In this document: piece after piece, positions 49,622-58,783 of the stretch | Numbering within the stretch: position 1 is the first letter of the stretch | Layout of the letters: each line of letters begins with the position of its first letter | Origin: CAYVBW01 sp964588685 | GTDB lineage: Bacteria > Patescibacteriota > Microgenomatia > UBA1400 > PJMF01 | Reading direction: 5' to 3' | Length of the DNA: 64,000 nt | NCBI GenBank assembly: GCA_964588685.1 | Contig: CAZPQG010000005.1 | Span: 1-64,000 of the forward strand | Notes under the pieces: generated by a model | What the model saw: only the letters and a program-made list of their open reading frames with translations | What the model was told of the DNA's origin: nothing | Databases searched by the model: none | Position numbers and translations under genes: made by a program

Positions 49622-50887
49622 ATGAAATCAGTTTTCAGCATCATCCGCAATCTAGTCATCGCTATTTTATTAATAGTGTTGGGTATTGTGATCGGACAAC
49701 GCTACAGCAGCAGCATTCCTTTAATGGCTCCTAATCTAGAAAAACAGGACTCTATTCTTCAAGAGTTTACAGATGGCTTAAGGGACAGATCAATTTTATC
49801 TGAAGATAGAACAGAAACCAGCTTTAATGTTTTTTGGGAAGTGTGGAGCATTTTAGATGAACATTATTTAGAGCCGGAAAAACTTGATGATACTCAGATG
49901 ATTGACGGAGCTATACAAGGTATGGTTGGAGCTCTGGATGACCCTTACACTGTTTATTTGCCTCCTGATGACCATGAAAGAGCTGGTCAAGATTTGGATG
50001 GTGCTTTTTATGGAGTTGGCATTGAATTGGGTTATAAAGATGATGTGTTGGCTGTTGTCTCTCCGTTAGAAGGGACTCCGGCTGATCAGGTTGGTTTGGA
50101 AGCCGGTGATTTAATTTTACATGTTTACGATGAAAATAAAGGTATTGATGAAGATAGTTCGCAATGGAGCCTGACGGAAGCAGTAGAAAAAATTAGAGGG
50201 CCTAAAGGGACAGAAATTACTTTTAGCATTTACAGAGAAGGGGTTGAAGAGCCTTTTGATGTCACAATGGTGCGTGGTGAAATTTTGGTAGATACAGTTG
50301 ATTTGAGAATAATAGAAGATCAGGGCAGTCAAATAGCTCATGTTAAAGTCAGCCGTTTTGGCGGTCGTACTAAACAAGAATGGGATTCAGCCGTGGGAAC
50401 AATTTTAGCTCACCAACCCGCAATAGCAGGGATTGTACTGGATTTACGTAATAATCCGGGCGGTTATTTTGATGGGGCCATTGATTTAGCTAGTGATTTT
50501 ATTGAGCATGACGTAGTAGTGACGCAAAAAGGTAGATTTTCTCAACAAGATTTTTATAGTAATGGAGAAGGGAGATTAAAGCATTATCCTTTGGTAGTTT
50601 TAGTTAATAAGGGTACTGCTTCAGCATCAGAGATTTTAGCAGGAGCTTTGCGTGATGATTTAGGAGTTAAGTTAGTGGGCACTCAGACTTTTGGTAAGGG
50701 GACAGTACAAGATAGAATTGAATTATCTAATCAAGGCGGTGTTCATGTTACTGTTGGCAGATGGATGCTGCCGGGAGGGGACTGGATTCATGATGAAGGT
50801 ATTCCGGTTGATGTGGAAGTAGAATTTGATCGAGATACCGAAGAAGATGAGGTTTTTAACAAAGGGCTGGAAGTATTAAATTTTTAA
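49622..50887 (+). CDS. C-terminal processing protease (S41, CtpA-like)
   Basis: 421 aa with an N-terminal membrane anchor (about 8-27). A PDZ domain (about 125-215: GAFYGVGIELGYKDD; PADQVGLEAGDLILHV) gates the S41 core. The catalytic set is complete: S334 (GTASASEILAGAL), K359 and Q363 (FGKGTVQ), with VLDLRNNPGG upstream. It degrades or trims proteins outside the membrane. It is probably co-transcribed with the HtrA gene 16 bp downstream, forming an envelope quality-control pair. Confidence 0.95.
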   Translation: MKSVFSIIRNLVIAILLIVLGIVIGQRYSSSIPLMAPNLEKQDSILQEFTDGLRDRSILSEDRTETSFNVFWEVWSILDEHYLEPEKLDDTQMIDGAIQGMVGALDDPYTVYLPPDDHERAGQDLDGAFYGVGIELGYKDDVLAVVSPLEGTPADQVGLEAGDLILHVYDENKGIDEDSSQWSLTEAVEKIRGPKGTEITFSIYREGVEEPFDVTMVRGEILVDTVDLRIIEDQGSQIAHVKVSRFGGRTKQEWDSAVGTILAHQPAIAGIVLDLRNNPGGYFDGAIDLASDFIEHDVVVTQKGRFSQQDFYSNGEGRLKHYPLVVLVNKGTASASEILAGALRDDLGVKLVGTQTFGKGTVQDRIELSNQGGVHVTVGRWMLPGGDWIHDEGIPVDVEVEFDRDTEEDEVFNKGLEVLNF

Positions 50888-50903
50888 CAATTTAAGGTTA
50901 ATA

Positions 50904-52097
50904 ATGTTCAGTAATAAAGAAATTAAATCAATTTTAATCGGGCTGCTTACAGCTGTTATTGTCATTGTTAGTTTTTTTGTTGGCGGGATAGCAGACAGGT
51001 TGTTTGTTCTTAAACCAATTAATCTAATTTTACAGAGCACAGATTGGCAAAGAATGGCCGGGTCGGAAGAGCGGCAAGATTTTTCTCACACTAGCTTAGG
51101 CGAAATGATGGCATCAGGATTTTATAACGTGGCAGATGTGGCAGAAAAAGCTTCAGAATCAGTCGTGACTGTTTCTATCAAAAAACAACAAAGAGTTATT
51201 GAGCCCGGTAGTATCTTTGGCTCTTTTGGCTTATTTGGCTTTGGTGATCAAGAAATTCAGTTAGAAGAAATACAGAGAGATATTGGCAGCGGCTTTGTGG
51301 TAGAGGAAAATTTAATAGTGACTAATAAACATGTGGTTAATGATCCCGCTGCTGAATATTTGATTATTGATAAAGAGGAAAAAGAATATCAGGTGACTGA
51401 AATTTATCGTGATCCGGGTTTGGATTTAGCTATTTTGCAAGTGAAAGATTTTTCAGCGCCTTCTCTTCCTCTAGGCAACAGCGATAAGGTGAGAGTAGGT
51501 GAGCCGGTAATAGCAATTGGTACAGCTTTAGGTCAGTTTAGGCACACAGTCACTACCGGAGTTATTTCCGGTGTGGGCCGATCTTTAGATACTGCCATCG
51601 GCAGGCATTCTGAAAGTTTCCAAAATATGCTGCAAACTGATGCTGCCATCAACCCCGGTAATTCCGGCGGGCCGTTGATTAATGAAAAGGGAGCAGTGAT
51701 TGGAGTGAATGTGGCTACTACTGCTGCTGATAATGTCAGTTTTTCTATTCCTATTAATGTAGTCACAGCAGCGATTGATAATTTTAATGAAACCGGTCAG
51801 TTTGAACGACCAATGCTGGGCGTTCGCTACTCCATGATCAGTGAAGAAGCAGCTATCGTTAATGAGGTTCCTCAGGGAGCTTATGTGGCAGAAGTGCTGC
51901 CTGACAGCAGTGCAGATCAGGCTGGGATAAGAGAGGGAGATATAATCGTTGAGTTTAATGATCAAAAATTGACAGATGATCTTGAGCTGGCTCAATTAAT
52001 TAATCAGCAGAAAATAGGGTCCACAGTTCAGGTTAGATTGTGGCGAAAGGGAGAGTTTCTCACCAGGAGCCTTGAATTAACCGGTCAAAGTCAATAA
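50904..52097 (+). CDS. HtrA/DegP-type serine protease
   Basis: 397 aa with one N-terminal membrane helix (about 9-30). The trypsin-like domain has the triad H143 (VTNKHVV), D174 (GLDLAILQV) and S254 (NPGNSGGPL). One PDZ domain follows (about 295-395: AYVAEVLPDSSADQAGIREGDIIV). It degrades misfolded extracytoplasmic proteins. A Gly/Phe-rich loop (GSIFGSFGLFGFGD) before the catalytic domain corresponds to the regulatory LA-type loop. Confidence 0.95.
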   Translation: MFSNKEIKSILIGLLTAVIVIVSFFVGGIADRLFVLKPINLILQSTDWQRMAGSEERQDFSHTSLGEMMASGFYNVADVAEKASESVVTVSIKKQQRVIEPGSIFGSFGLFGFGDQEIQLEEIQRDIGSGFVVEENLIVTNKHVVNDPAAEYLIIDKEEKEYQVTEIYRDPGLDLAILQVKDFSAPSLPLGNSDKVRVGEPVIAIGTALGQFRHTVTTGVISGVGRSLDTAIGRHSESFQNMLQTDAAINPGNSGGPLINEKGAVIGVNVATTAADNVSFSIPINVVTAAIDNFNETGQFERPMLGVRYSMISEEAAIVNEVPQGAYVAEVLPDSSADQAGIREGDIIVEFNDQKLTDDLELAQLINQQKIGSTVQVRLWRKGEFLTRSLELTGQSQ

Positions 52098-52182
52098 GAA
52101 AATATATCCAAAATTATAACTTTAATTACAATTTTTATAAATTGAGCGATAAAATATTAGTTATGGCAAAGAGCTTTATATT

Positions 52183-52746
52183 ATGAGCAATAATAATGAT
52201 AAGGATAATCCATTTAAGGTAGGCGATAAGATTATTCGCTTTGGCAAAGTGCATGAAATATTTAAGATTGAAGAGGAAGAAAACCCCCAAAGCGGTGAAG
52301 TAGATGAAATTTTGTATTTTAAACCTGTTTATGAAACACAAGCTAACAAAAGTTTGGTTTGTTCAATTGCCGCTTCCAATTTGGAGCTGACTGAAATACG
52401 CCGCCCTTTATCAGAAGAGGGATTAGATGAATTAATTGAATTTTTGCGCTCAAAAATTGATATGGAAGGCAGGTTTAATACACGCTCTGCTAAGGAAGTT
52501 ATCAAATCTAATGATCCTAAAAAAATAGCTATGATCTTGAAAAAGTTAGCAATTGTAAGGCGTGATCCTGATACTAATTTCACTTATACAAAAAAAAGGC
52601 TTTTTAAGAGAGGCGTAAAAAAAATAAGAGAAGAAATAGCTCTAGTCAGGGACATATCAATAAAAGAAGCTCATGATTTAGTGTTGGAAATTCTTATAGA
52701 ACAAGCAGTTAAAAGTTTTGATATAGAGGAAGAAGAATCAGATTAA
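52183..52746 (+). CDS. CarD/CdnL-family transcription regulator
   Basis: 187 aa. The N-terminal RNA-polymerase-interacting Tudor-like domain (FKVGDKIIRFGKVHEIFKI; YFKPVYETQANKSLVCSI) and the following helical domain (LTEIRRPLSEEGLDELIEFL; AKEVIKSNDPKKIAMILKKLA) match CarD-like proteins. These bind RNA polymerase beta and stabilise open promoter complexes. A hairpin plus T-run at 52788 ends the transcript. Confidence 0.82.
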   Translation: MSNNNDKDNPFKVGDKIIRFGKVHEIFKIEEEENPQSGEVDEILYFKPVYETQANKSLVCSIAASNLELTEIRRPLSEEGLDELIEFLRSKIDMEGRFNTRSAKEVIKSNDPKKIAMILKKLAIVRRDPDTNFTYTKKRLFKRGVKKIREEIALVRDISIKEAHDLVLEILIEQAVKSFDIEEEESD

Positions 52747-52787
52747 TTAGTTGTTTTAGCTTTATTAAGCCAGAAGATATTTTTATT

Positions 52788-52809
52788 TTAAAGCCGCTTT
52801 AATTTTTTT
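52788..52809 (+). terminator. Intrinsic terminator after the CarD-like gene
   Basis: TTAAAG-CCG-CTTTAA followed by seven T residues, in the gap between convergent carD-like and prfA genes. Confidence 0.5.
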
Positions 52810-52838
52810 CAACTGTCTTTCTGACCCTCGCGAGTTAC

Positions 52839-53858
52839 TTATTTATCCATAGTATGTTCATCTGAGGTATCCGAAATTTTTGCTTTGACAGTGCTGATAA
52901 CAGGATCTAGGTCGCCTTCAATAATGTTTTCTAATTGATGCCAGCTCTCATTAATGCGATGATCAGTCACTCTGTTTTGGGGATAATTATAAGTACGTAT
53001 TTTTTCAGCTCGCATACTGCGGCCGATAGCTGATCTGGCTGATTGAATTTTTTCCTCTTTTTTTTCCTGCTCGATTGACCATAATTGACTTCTTAATAAT
53101 TCTAGCGCTAAAGCTCGGTTTTGCAACTGCTTTCTTTCCTGGCTGACTCTTATGACAATGCCGCTTGGTTTATGGGTTAAGCGGACTGCGCTGCTGGTTT
53201 TATTAACTGATTGGCCACCGGCTCCACTGGAGCGCATAAACTCCCAATTTAAATCTGTATCCTTAATTTTAATTTTATCAGCTTTTATTTCCGGCAAGAC
53301 CGCTACCGAAGCAGTGGAAGTATGTATTCTGCCTTGCGTCTCGGTGGCAGGTACTCGCTGTACTCGATGGACTCCTGCTTCATGTTTAAATAACTGATAT
53401 GGATAAAGAGTTTTGTTGACAGTCTTAGTTTCTTTGCTGTCAGAGTCTACTAATGTTATCTTAAGTTTGGTTTTTTTAGAAATTTTCAGGACTGAATTAT
53501 CAATAAATTCCACTTTTAGATTTTTATTTTGACTATAACGAACATACATTCTTAAAAGATCTTCTGCCCAAATTTTAGCTTCATCACCCCCAGCACCGGC
53601 TCTTAATTCTAGAATGGCGCTTGAAGTAAGAGTTTCATCTTGCTCGGCTTCTTCTTGCTCGGTTAAAGTGTCTTTGTATTCTTGAGCGTATTTGTTTAAA
53701 GAGGCAAGTTCTTTTTTAAGGCGGGAGATTTCTTCTTCAGCCAAAGATTTAAATTCAGGATCAGACAACAGCTTTTTATTGTCAGCAATTTTTGTTTTAA
53801 GCTGCTTGATTTGTTTCTGGTAAATATCAGGGTTGTCGGACATATTATTGGGCTTCAT
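52839..53858 (-). CDS. prfA: Peptide chain release factor 1
   Basis: 339 aa (from residue 1, or residue 6 at ATG 53843). It recognises UAA and UAG. The GGQ motif is in SSGAGGQSVNKTSSAVRL. GVHRVQRVPATETQGRIHTSTASVAVLPE is the RF1 form of the preceding segment and contains the PAT-type tripeptide region. The N-terminal domain is slightly shorter than the 355-360 aa typical of RF1. Nearly all genes here end in TAA or TAG; the few TGA stops imply that RF2 is encoded elsewhere. Confidence 0.94.
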   Translation of the reverse strand: MKPNNMSDNPDIYQKQIKQLKTKIADNKKLLSDPEFKSLAEEEISRLKKELASLNKYAQEYKDTLTEQEEAEQDETLTSSAILELRAGAGGDEAKIWAEDLLRMYVRYSQNKNLKVEFIDNSVLKISKKTKLKITLVDSDSKETKTVNKTLYPYQLFKHEAGVHRVQRVPATETQGRIHTSTASVAVLPEIKADKIKIKDTDLNWEFMRSSGAGGQSVNKTSSAVRLTHKPSGIVIRVSQERKQLQNRALALELLRSQLWSIEQEKKEEKIQSARSAIGRSMRAEKIRTYNYPQNRVTDHRINESWHQLENIIEGDLDPVISTVKAKISDTSDEHTMDK

Positions 53859-54067
53859 TAATGCTGCTCACATTATTTGTTGCAGCGATGTTTTGTATTA
53901 TGTTTAATATTGTATCTATTATAGCTCAAGGTCTACAAATTTCTCGTCATTAGTATTTTGCTATTAATATAAAGATTTCTGTAATATCAACAGAATTAAC
54001 ATAAAGCTAATTAAAACTGGAAGAATTAAATTGCCTGCGAAAAGCAAAATTATTTTTTAAGCTATTT

Positions 54068-54397
54068 TTACTTTTCTTTTCTGAGTTGAGAGCGTTTTTC
54101 TCGAAGGATTTGTTGATAACTAAGAGGTTCTTCTTCTTTAGTTTCGTTTTCATCTTTTGCTTTCTTTTTCTTAGCCGCTTGCTGCTGTTGCTTTTTAGCT
54201 TGTTCCATTTTTTTTCTAAATTTATCAACTCTGCCTTGTTGATCAACAAACTTCATTTCACCAGTAAAAAATGGGTGGCATTTACTGCAAATCTCAACTT
54301 CAATTTTTTCTAAAGTAGAGCCTGTAGTAAAAGTGTTGCCGCAACTGCAAACCACTGCAGCGTTATCGTGCCAGTTAGGATGAATATTTTTTTTCAT
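54068..54397 (-). CDS. rpmE: 50S ribosomal protein L31 with a long charged C-terminal extension
   Basis: 109 aa. The first 65 residues are L31: KKNIHPNWHDNAAVVCSCGNTF, EICSKCHPFFTGEMKFVD and GRVDKFRKK, with zinc-type Cys pairs. The remaining about 45 residues (Lys/Glu/Gln-rich, ending REKRSQLRKEK) extend beyond the usual 66-70 aa and probably form a helix along the ribosome surface. Confidence 0.93.
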   Translation of the reverse strand: MKKNIHPNWHDNAAVVCSCGNTFTTGSTLEKIEVEICSKCHPFFTGEMKFVDQQGRVDKFRKKMEQAKKQQQQAAKKKKAKDENETKEEEPLSYQQILREKRSQLRKEK

Positions 54398-54508
54398 AAT
54401 GAACAGTAATTATAACATAAAAAATATAAGATTATAAAATACGGCTGCAGCACAGGGGCAGAAATTTATGAAAGCAGAGCTAAAAAATGAATTTAATATT
54501 GTGTTTAT

Positions 54509-55483
54509 TTAGCGATGAACTCTCTTTTCCGCCAACAGTACTCCCAGCAAAACTAAAAATAAGCTCAAAATTTGCTGCGCTGAGACCGTCTCACTCAACA
54601 GCAGGATACCCAAAGGCAGGTAAACTAAGGGCTGCAGGTAAGTAAACAAGCTCGCTTCAGAAGCTTCAATTTTATCTTGTCCTTTAATATAGCTGATTAA
54701 ACCAATCACTGAGCCAAAGATGCCCATGTAGATTGAAGCAAATCTAACTTGAGGAAATTGCCAATCCTGAATGATAAAAGACGTTAACTGTGAAAAATTA
54801 AATTCAACTATTACTAAATTAATTATTAAAAAACTAACTAATCCCACTAGAAAACTAACAGCACCAACCAGAGTTTTATTCAGCCGAGCATAATATTTTT
54901 TAGCTAAGATAAAATATAGAGCGTTGGTAACATTAAAGCCAGCCACTAATAAGTTGCCTGCAAGTGAAATTTGATTGACGCAACTGTTTTGAGTGGTGAC
55001 AATTAAGATAGAACCAAGCAAAGAGACAGCTAAGCCCACCCATTCCCAGCCTTCCTGTTTTTCTTTAAGTAAAATTACGCCTGCTAAGGTGATGAAAACA
55101 GGCCCTGTGGTGCCGATTAAGCTGGCTTCAATGGCTGATGTTTGAGCTAGGCCGAAAAATAAGATGCTTAAAGAAAAAACTGTACCCAAAAGTTCGATAG
55201 AAATTATTTTAAAGAGTTGTTTGGTTGTTAGTTCTTGGACAGCGGTGTTTAGTTTTTGGCCGGTAATATTCGATTTTCGCTGGATAATATATAAATAGGG
55301 CACAGAAAACAACAGCCCGGCTATTAAGTAGCGGTAAAATAAAAACCGAAAAGCAGTAGTGAACTCAAAAGCAGGTTTAACAAAAACTAGAGCGGCACCC
55401 CAGCACAAAGTATTAATCAGTAGATAAAAATAGGATTTTTTTCTAATTGAGCTTAATTTGCCTTGAATAATTTTTTTACCCAT
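54509..55483 (-). CDS. EamA/DMT-family transporter
   Basis: 324 aa with ten predicted membrane helices in two repeated halves, each an EamA domain (INTLCWGAALVFVKPAFEF near the start; LFTYLQPLVYLPLGILLLSETV near the end). The family exports or imports amino acids, nucleotide sugars and other small metabolites; the substrate cannot be told. A cytoplasmic Gln/Thr/Lys-rich loop near 70-95 is an insertion. It is the last gene before hisS on the same strand. Confidence 0.88.
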   Translation of the reverse strand: MGKKIIQGKLSSIRKKSYFYLLINTLCWGAALVFVKPAFEFTTAFRFLFYRYLIAGLLFSVPYLYIIQRKSNITGQKLNTAVQELTTKQLFKIISIELLGTVFSLSILFFGLAQTSAIEASLIGTTGPVFITLAGVILLKEKQEGWEWVGLAVSLLGSILIVTTQNSCVNQISLAGNLLVAGFNVTNALYFILAKKYYARLNKTLVGAVSFLVGLVSFLIINLVIVEFNFSQLTSFIIQDWQFPQVRFASIYMGIFGSVIGLISYIKGQDKIEASEASLFTYLQPLVYLPLGILLLSETVSAQQILSLFLVLLGVLLAEKRVHR

Positions 55484-55596
55484 TACGAATATTGGTCCTG
55501 AACCTAATAATAATTAATCTGTGAAACAGGCACTCCAACTATGAGAATAGACAGCAAACAATTAAGTTTATTATTAGCAATTAAATTAATAATTAA

Positions 55597-56850
55597 TTAA
55601 TTGCGTTTTTCTTTTAATAATTGAATTACCTCAGATAATGATAACTGTTTTTGTTTGCCGGTTTTCATATTCTTTAAGGTCGCTTGATTATTTTTTTGTT
55701 CATCTTCGCCGATAACAATGGTAAAAGGTATTTGTTTTTGATCAGCCATTTTAAACTGTTTGCCTAACTTATCAAGTTCGGGGTAGATTTCCACTGCGAT
55801 ACCGGCTTGCCGCAGCTGGTTGGCTGCTTTTAATGAATTGCTAACAGTATTTTCATTAAAGAGAGTAATTAACACTTGACTACCGGCTGCAAAGTCAGGA
55901 AATAAATTGGCTTCAGAAGCTGCTGCCACTATTCGATCTACTCCAAAACTAAAACCAACAGCTGGAATAGCAACGCCGCTTAATTCTTTTATTAAATTAT
56001 CGTAACGACCGCCGCCGCCGCAAGAACCGCTTTGATACGCAGGGAGATTAACTTCTACAATCATGCCGGTATAGTAATCTAAGCCGCGAGCTAGAGTAGG
56101 GGAGTAAATTAAATTTTCAGCTTTCACTCCTAATTTGATAGCTTGCTCTTTAATAGTTTCTAAATTTTGATTAATTTTAAGCTGCGAAACAGTTTTTATT
56201 ACGTCTTGAGCAGTAGCAGCTGTCAATCCTTTTTCAGTTAGCTCTGCTCGTACCTCTTCTTGACTGAATTTATCTAATTTGTCTAAGCTTTGAATTAAAG
56301 AAAAGACATCTGCTTGCTCAGTGGCAACAGCTTTAAGTTTTTCAACTAATAATTGTCGGTCATTAATTAATAGTTGAACTTGATCAAACCCAATATTAAT
56401 AAAGGCTTGATAAGTGCAAGCTAAAATTTCAGCGTCTGCTAACTGAGAAGTGGTGCCAAAAATATCCATATCGCACTGCATAAATTCTCTAAACCGACCC
56501 TGCTGTGGGTTTTCTGCTCTAAATACATTTTGAATCTGATAGCGTCTAAAAAATTTAGGAAGATTATTGCGGTATTGAGCTAAAATACGAGCCGTGGGTA
56601 CTGTTTGATCGTAGCGCAGCCCCAGCTTGCGGCCGCCTCTGTCAGTAAAGGTATAAATTAGCTTGTCAGCTTCAGTGCCGTATTTGTCTAATAATAACTC
56701 TGCGTATTCTAAAGTAGGAGTTTCCAAGGGCTCAAAAGCAAATAATTCAAAAGCCTTGATAATTTTATTAATAATAAAATTACGCTGCCGTTTTTGCTGC
56801 GGCATTATGTCGCGAAACCCTTTCAGTGTTTGCAGTTTTTGTTTATCCAT
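55597..56850 (-). CDS. hisS: Histidyl-tRNA synthetase
   Basis: 417 aa, the normal length. LKGFRDIMPQQ at the start, class II motif 2 (KFFRRYQIQNVFRAENPQQGRFREFMQCDMDIFG), the histidine-specific ARGLDYYTGMIVEV and motif 3 (VAIPAVGFSFGVDRIV) are present, plus the C-terminal anticodon-binding domain (about 325-417). It charges tRNA-His. Confidence 0.97.
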   Translation of the reverse strand: MDKQKLQTLKGFRDIMPQQKRQRNFIINKIIKAFELFAFEPLETPTLEYAELLLDKYGTEADKLIYTFTDRGGRKLGLRYDQTVPTARILAQYRNNLPKFFRRYQIQNVFRAENPQQGRFREFMQCDMDIFGTTSQLADAEILACTYQAFINIGFDQVQLLINDRQLLVEKLKAVATEQADVFSLIQSLDKLDKFSQEEVRAELTEKGLTAATAQDVIKTVSQLKINQNLETIKEQAIKLGVKAENLIYSPTLARGLDYYTGMIVEVNLPAYQSGSCGGGGRYDNLIKELSGVAIPAVGFSFGVDRIVAAASEANLFPDFAAGSQVLITLFNENTVSNSLKAANQLRQAGIAVEIYPELDKLGKQFKMADQKQIPFTIVIGEDEQKNNQATLKNMKTGKQKQLSLSEVIQLLKEKRN

Positions 56851-57096
56851 GTTAATTAAAATAAATTAAATAATTTTTTGTTTATAAATAGATTGGCAAA
56901 TAAATGGCAGCCAAGTAATTAAAATAATAAGTCGTAAATAATTAAAATAACGAGTTGTTAAAAGCAATTTTAAATCAGTTTTAACAACAACAGTATTATA
57001 ACGCGGCGGCATTTAAAAATCAGGGGAAATTTAATGATTTGTGATAAAATGGAAATTAGTTTATTAACGAGTATACTTTTGAAAAGCGTTTATTCA

Positions 57097-57170
57097 GGGC
57101 TTGTAGCTCAGTTGGCTAGAGCGCTGCTATCGCACAGCAGAGGTCAGGGGTTCGATTCCCCTCAAGTCCA
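57097..57170 (+). tRNA. tRNA-Ala (anticodon CGC)
   Basis: Acceptor stem GGGCTTG / CAAGTCC contains the G3-U70 pair that identifies alanine tRNAs. Anticodon stem CTGCT/AGCAG with loop ATCGCAC gives anticodon CGC. The T arm holds GTTCGATT and the discriminator is A. CCA is not encoded. Confidence 0.95.
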
Positions 57171-57244
57171 CAAAGAAGAAGATTTTGTTATTGATTACGT
57201 TGCTTTGCCTTTAATCTTTTTGATTAAATTTTTTTAATTAAAAA

Positions 57245-57943
57245 TTAAAGATCACTTACTAAGGATTTTACTACTTGAGTATATTTTGTTTCTGTATCCT
57301 GCTCCTCATCAGTCTCAATATATCCGGCCATAATCATCTGCATGTCTTGAAAAAGATCAGTTCTGTTTATTTTATCTCCAACTAAATCTTCGTATCTGGT
57401 TTGGGTAGTAGTTACTATTTGATGCTCTTTTCCATCTTTTCTTGATGCCAGCGTTATTCGATTGCCGTCGAGATTTAAGATAGTGCCGATTAAGACTAAT
57501 TGTGGTTTTGGTCTAAAATCATTTTCTGTAATAATAATTCTTAAAGGTGTAAAATCATTTTCTTCTTGATAACCTAAAACAATGGCTGAATTTTCAATTT
57601 CAATATCTCCAACTTCAATGGCTTGATCATTTTTAATAAGTTCTACAGTTTCTGCTAATGAGACAACTTGAGGACCTTTCATATTATTAATTGTGATCGT
57701 TTCTTCAGAAACTCTTTCAACTTGTCCCACAAATCCTCGTTTTGTTTTGCCGTTATCCTGTCCATTGGCCGAATTTTTTTCTTGAACTGCTTTTTCAATT
57801 CTATCTTTTAGTGCTTCGGTTGCAGCAGGGTTTGCTTCGGAGTCTTCATCAGTAGTTTCAGTTTGAGCAAAAATTGTACCGGCGCAAATAAGAGCAGATA
57901 TACTCAAAAAAACAAATAGGAGTTTAATTTTAGGGATTAACAT
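57245..57943 (-). CDS. Secreted hypothetical protein with OB/KOW-like repeats
   Basis: 232 aa. The signal peptide (about 1-26) ends near FAQ. A charged linker is followed by two similar beta-rich segments: GFVGQVERVSEETITINN (about 70-125) and VLIGTILNLDGNRITLASR (about 150-200). The pattern resembles DUF5666-type domains common in surface or periplasmic proteins. The function is unknown. It lies 30 bp downstream of another membrane-anchored protein gene, likely in one operon. Confidence 0.7.
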   Translation of the reverse strand: MLIPKIKLLFVFLSISALICAGTIFAQTETTDEDSEANPAATEALKDRIEKAVQEKNSANGQDNGKTKRGFVGQVERVSEETITINNMKGPQVVSLAETVELIKNDQAIEVGDIEIENSAIVLGYQEENDFTPLRIIITENDFRPKPQLVLIGTILNLDGNRITLASRKDGKEHQIVTTTQTRYEDLVGDKINRTDLFQDMQMIMAGYIETDEEQDTETKYTQVVKSLVSDL

Positions 57944-57973
57944 TTTTTTATTTAGGGATATTAGCTATTGTTG

Positions 57974-58489
57974 TTAATTAGTTTCTGTTTCTGTTTCTGT
58001 TTCTGTTTCATCATCAACCTCTGCTTCTTCTGTTTCACTTTCTTCTTCCTCAGAAACAGGCATATATTCTTGATCGTAAACAATGACGGTTCTTTTAATG
58101 ACTTCATGTTCGCCTAATTTGTCTATTACATGTATGTGAATAATATTGGCAAAATTTTGTAATTGAACCTCTTTTGAAAAATTGCCTGTTTCATCAGCTT
58201 GAGTAATGATAGGTTGATCATTGACATAAATAATGACAAATACTCCAGGCGCAGCTTTGCCGGTGACAGTAGTAGATTTTTCTTTAATTACGCTTTCATC
58301 AGTCGGCAAAAATACAGTGGTTCGGCCATTAGATTCTTGAGATTCTTTAGGCTCTGTCTGCTCAAGTTTGTCAATAGTGGCAGCAGTTTGAGTTTTCTCC
58401 TCAGTTTTTTGAGAATAATAGTAGCCATAAGTGATAAATAGGCCCATGGTTAAGCCAATCAGGATGGCAATAATAAATTCTTTTTTCAT
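57974..58489 (-). CDS. Membrane-anchored Ig-like domain protein with Thr-Glu repeat tail
   Basis: 171 aa. One membrane helix (about 5-25), a linker, then a beta-sandwich-like domain (about 57-135: TTVFLPTDESVIKEKSTTV; VFVIIYVNDQPIITQADETGNF). The pattern of a small extracellular Ig-like fold is shown by SxVTGKAAPGVFVIIYVN and D-xGNFSKEV. The tail is acidic and ends in (Thr-Glu) repeats encoded by a hexanucleotide tandem repeat. It is a probable surface protein with its binding partner unknown. Confidence 0.7.
   Translation of the reverse strand: MKKEFIIAILIGLTMGLFITYGYYYSQKTEEKTQTAATIDKLEQTEPKESQESNGRTTVFLPTDESVIKEKSTTVTGKAAPGVFVIIYVNDQPIITQADETGNFSKEVQLQNFANIIHIHVIDKLGEHEVIKRTVIVYDQEYMPVSEEEESETEEAEVDDETETETETETN
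57981..58010. repeat. Hexanucleotide microsatellite GTTTCT
   Basis: Four exact GTTTCT units plus GTTTCA, in frame at the 3' end of the Ig-like protein gene, encoding the Thr-Glu tail on the minus strand. Copy-number change would alter tail length without a frameshift. Confidence 0.85.
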
Positions 58490-58783
58490 TATATTAACTA
58501 TTATAACTCATTCCGATGATTATTTTAACTATTTTGACTTGAATTTAATCTAAAATGACCGACAGCACTTTTAACAGTATCCTTAACATCATTTTTAAGC
58601 TGTATTAATTTGAGACTTTTAAATTTGCAGCAAGCTGCCTGAAATTTATTTAGCAGCAGCTGTTATAATAAAATGGTTGTTAAAATAAAAAATAGTTGAT
58701 AAAACTAATTACTACATAAACAAAGACGGAAGCTGTAGGTTGAGCGAATTTATTACTTATTTTTTTACTAAAGAAAGGTAATT

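Noticed and set aside
57034..57237. 67-codon open frame on the plus strand
   Set aside because: It runs straight through tRNA-Ala (57097-57170); the translated sequence is the tRNA read as protein.
57981..58010. Possible CRISPR or phase-variation switch
   Set aside because: It is a 6-bp in-frame microsatellite inside a coding region; length changes cannot shift the frame.
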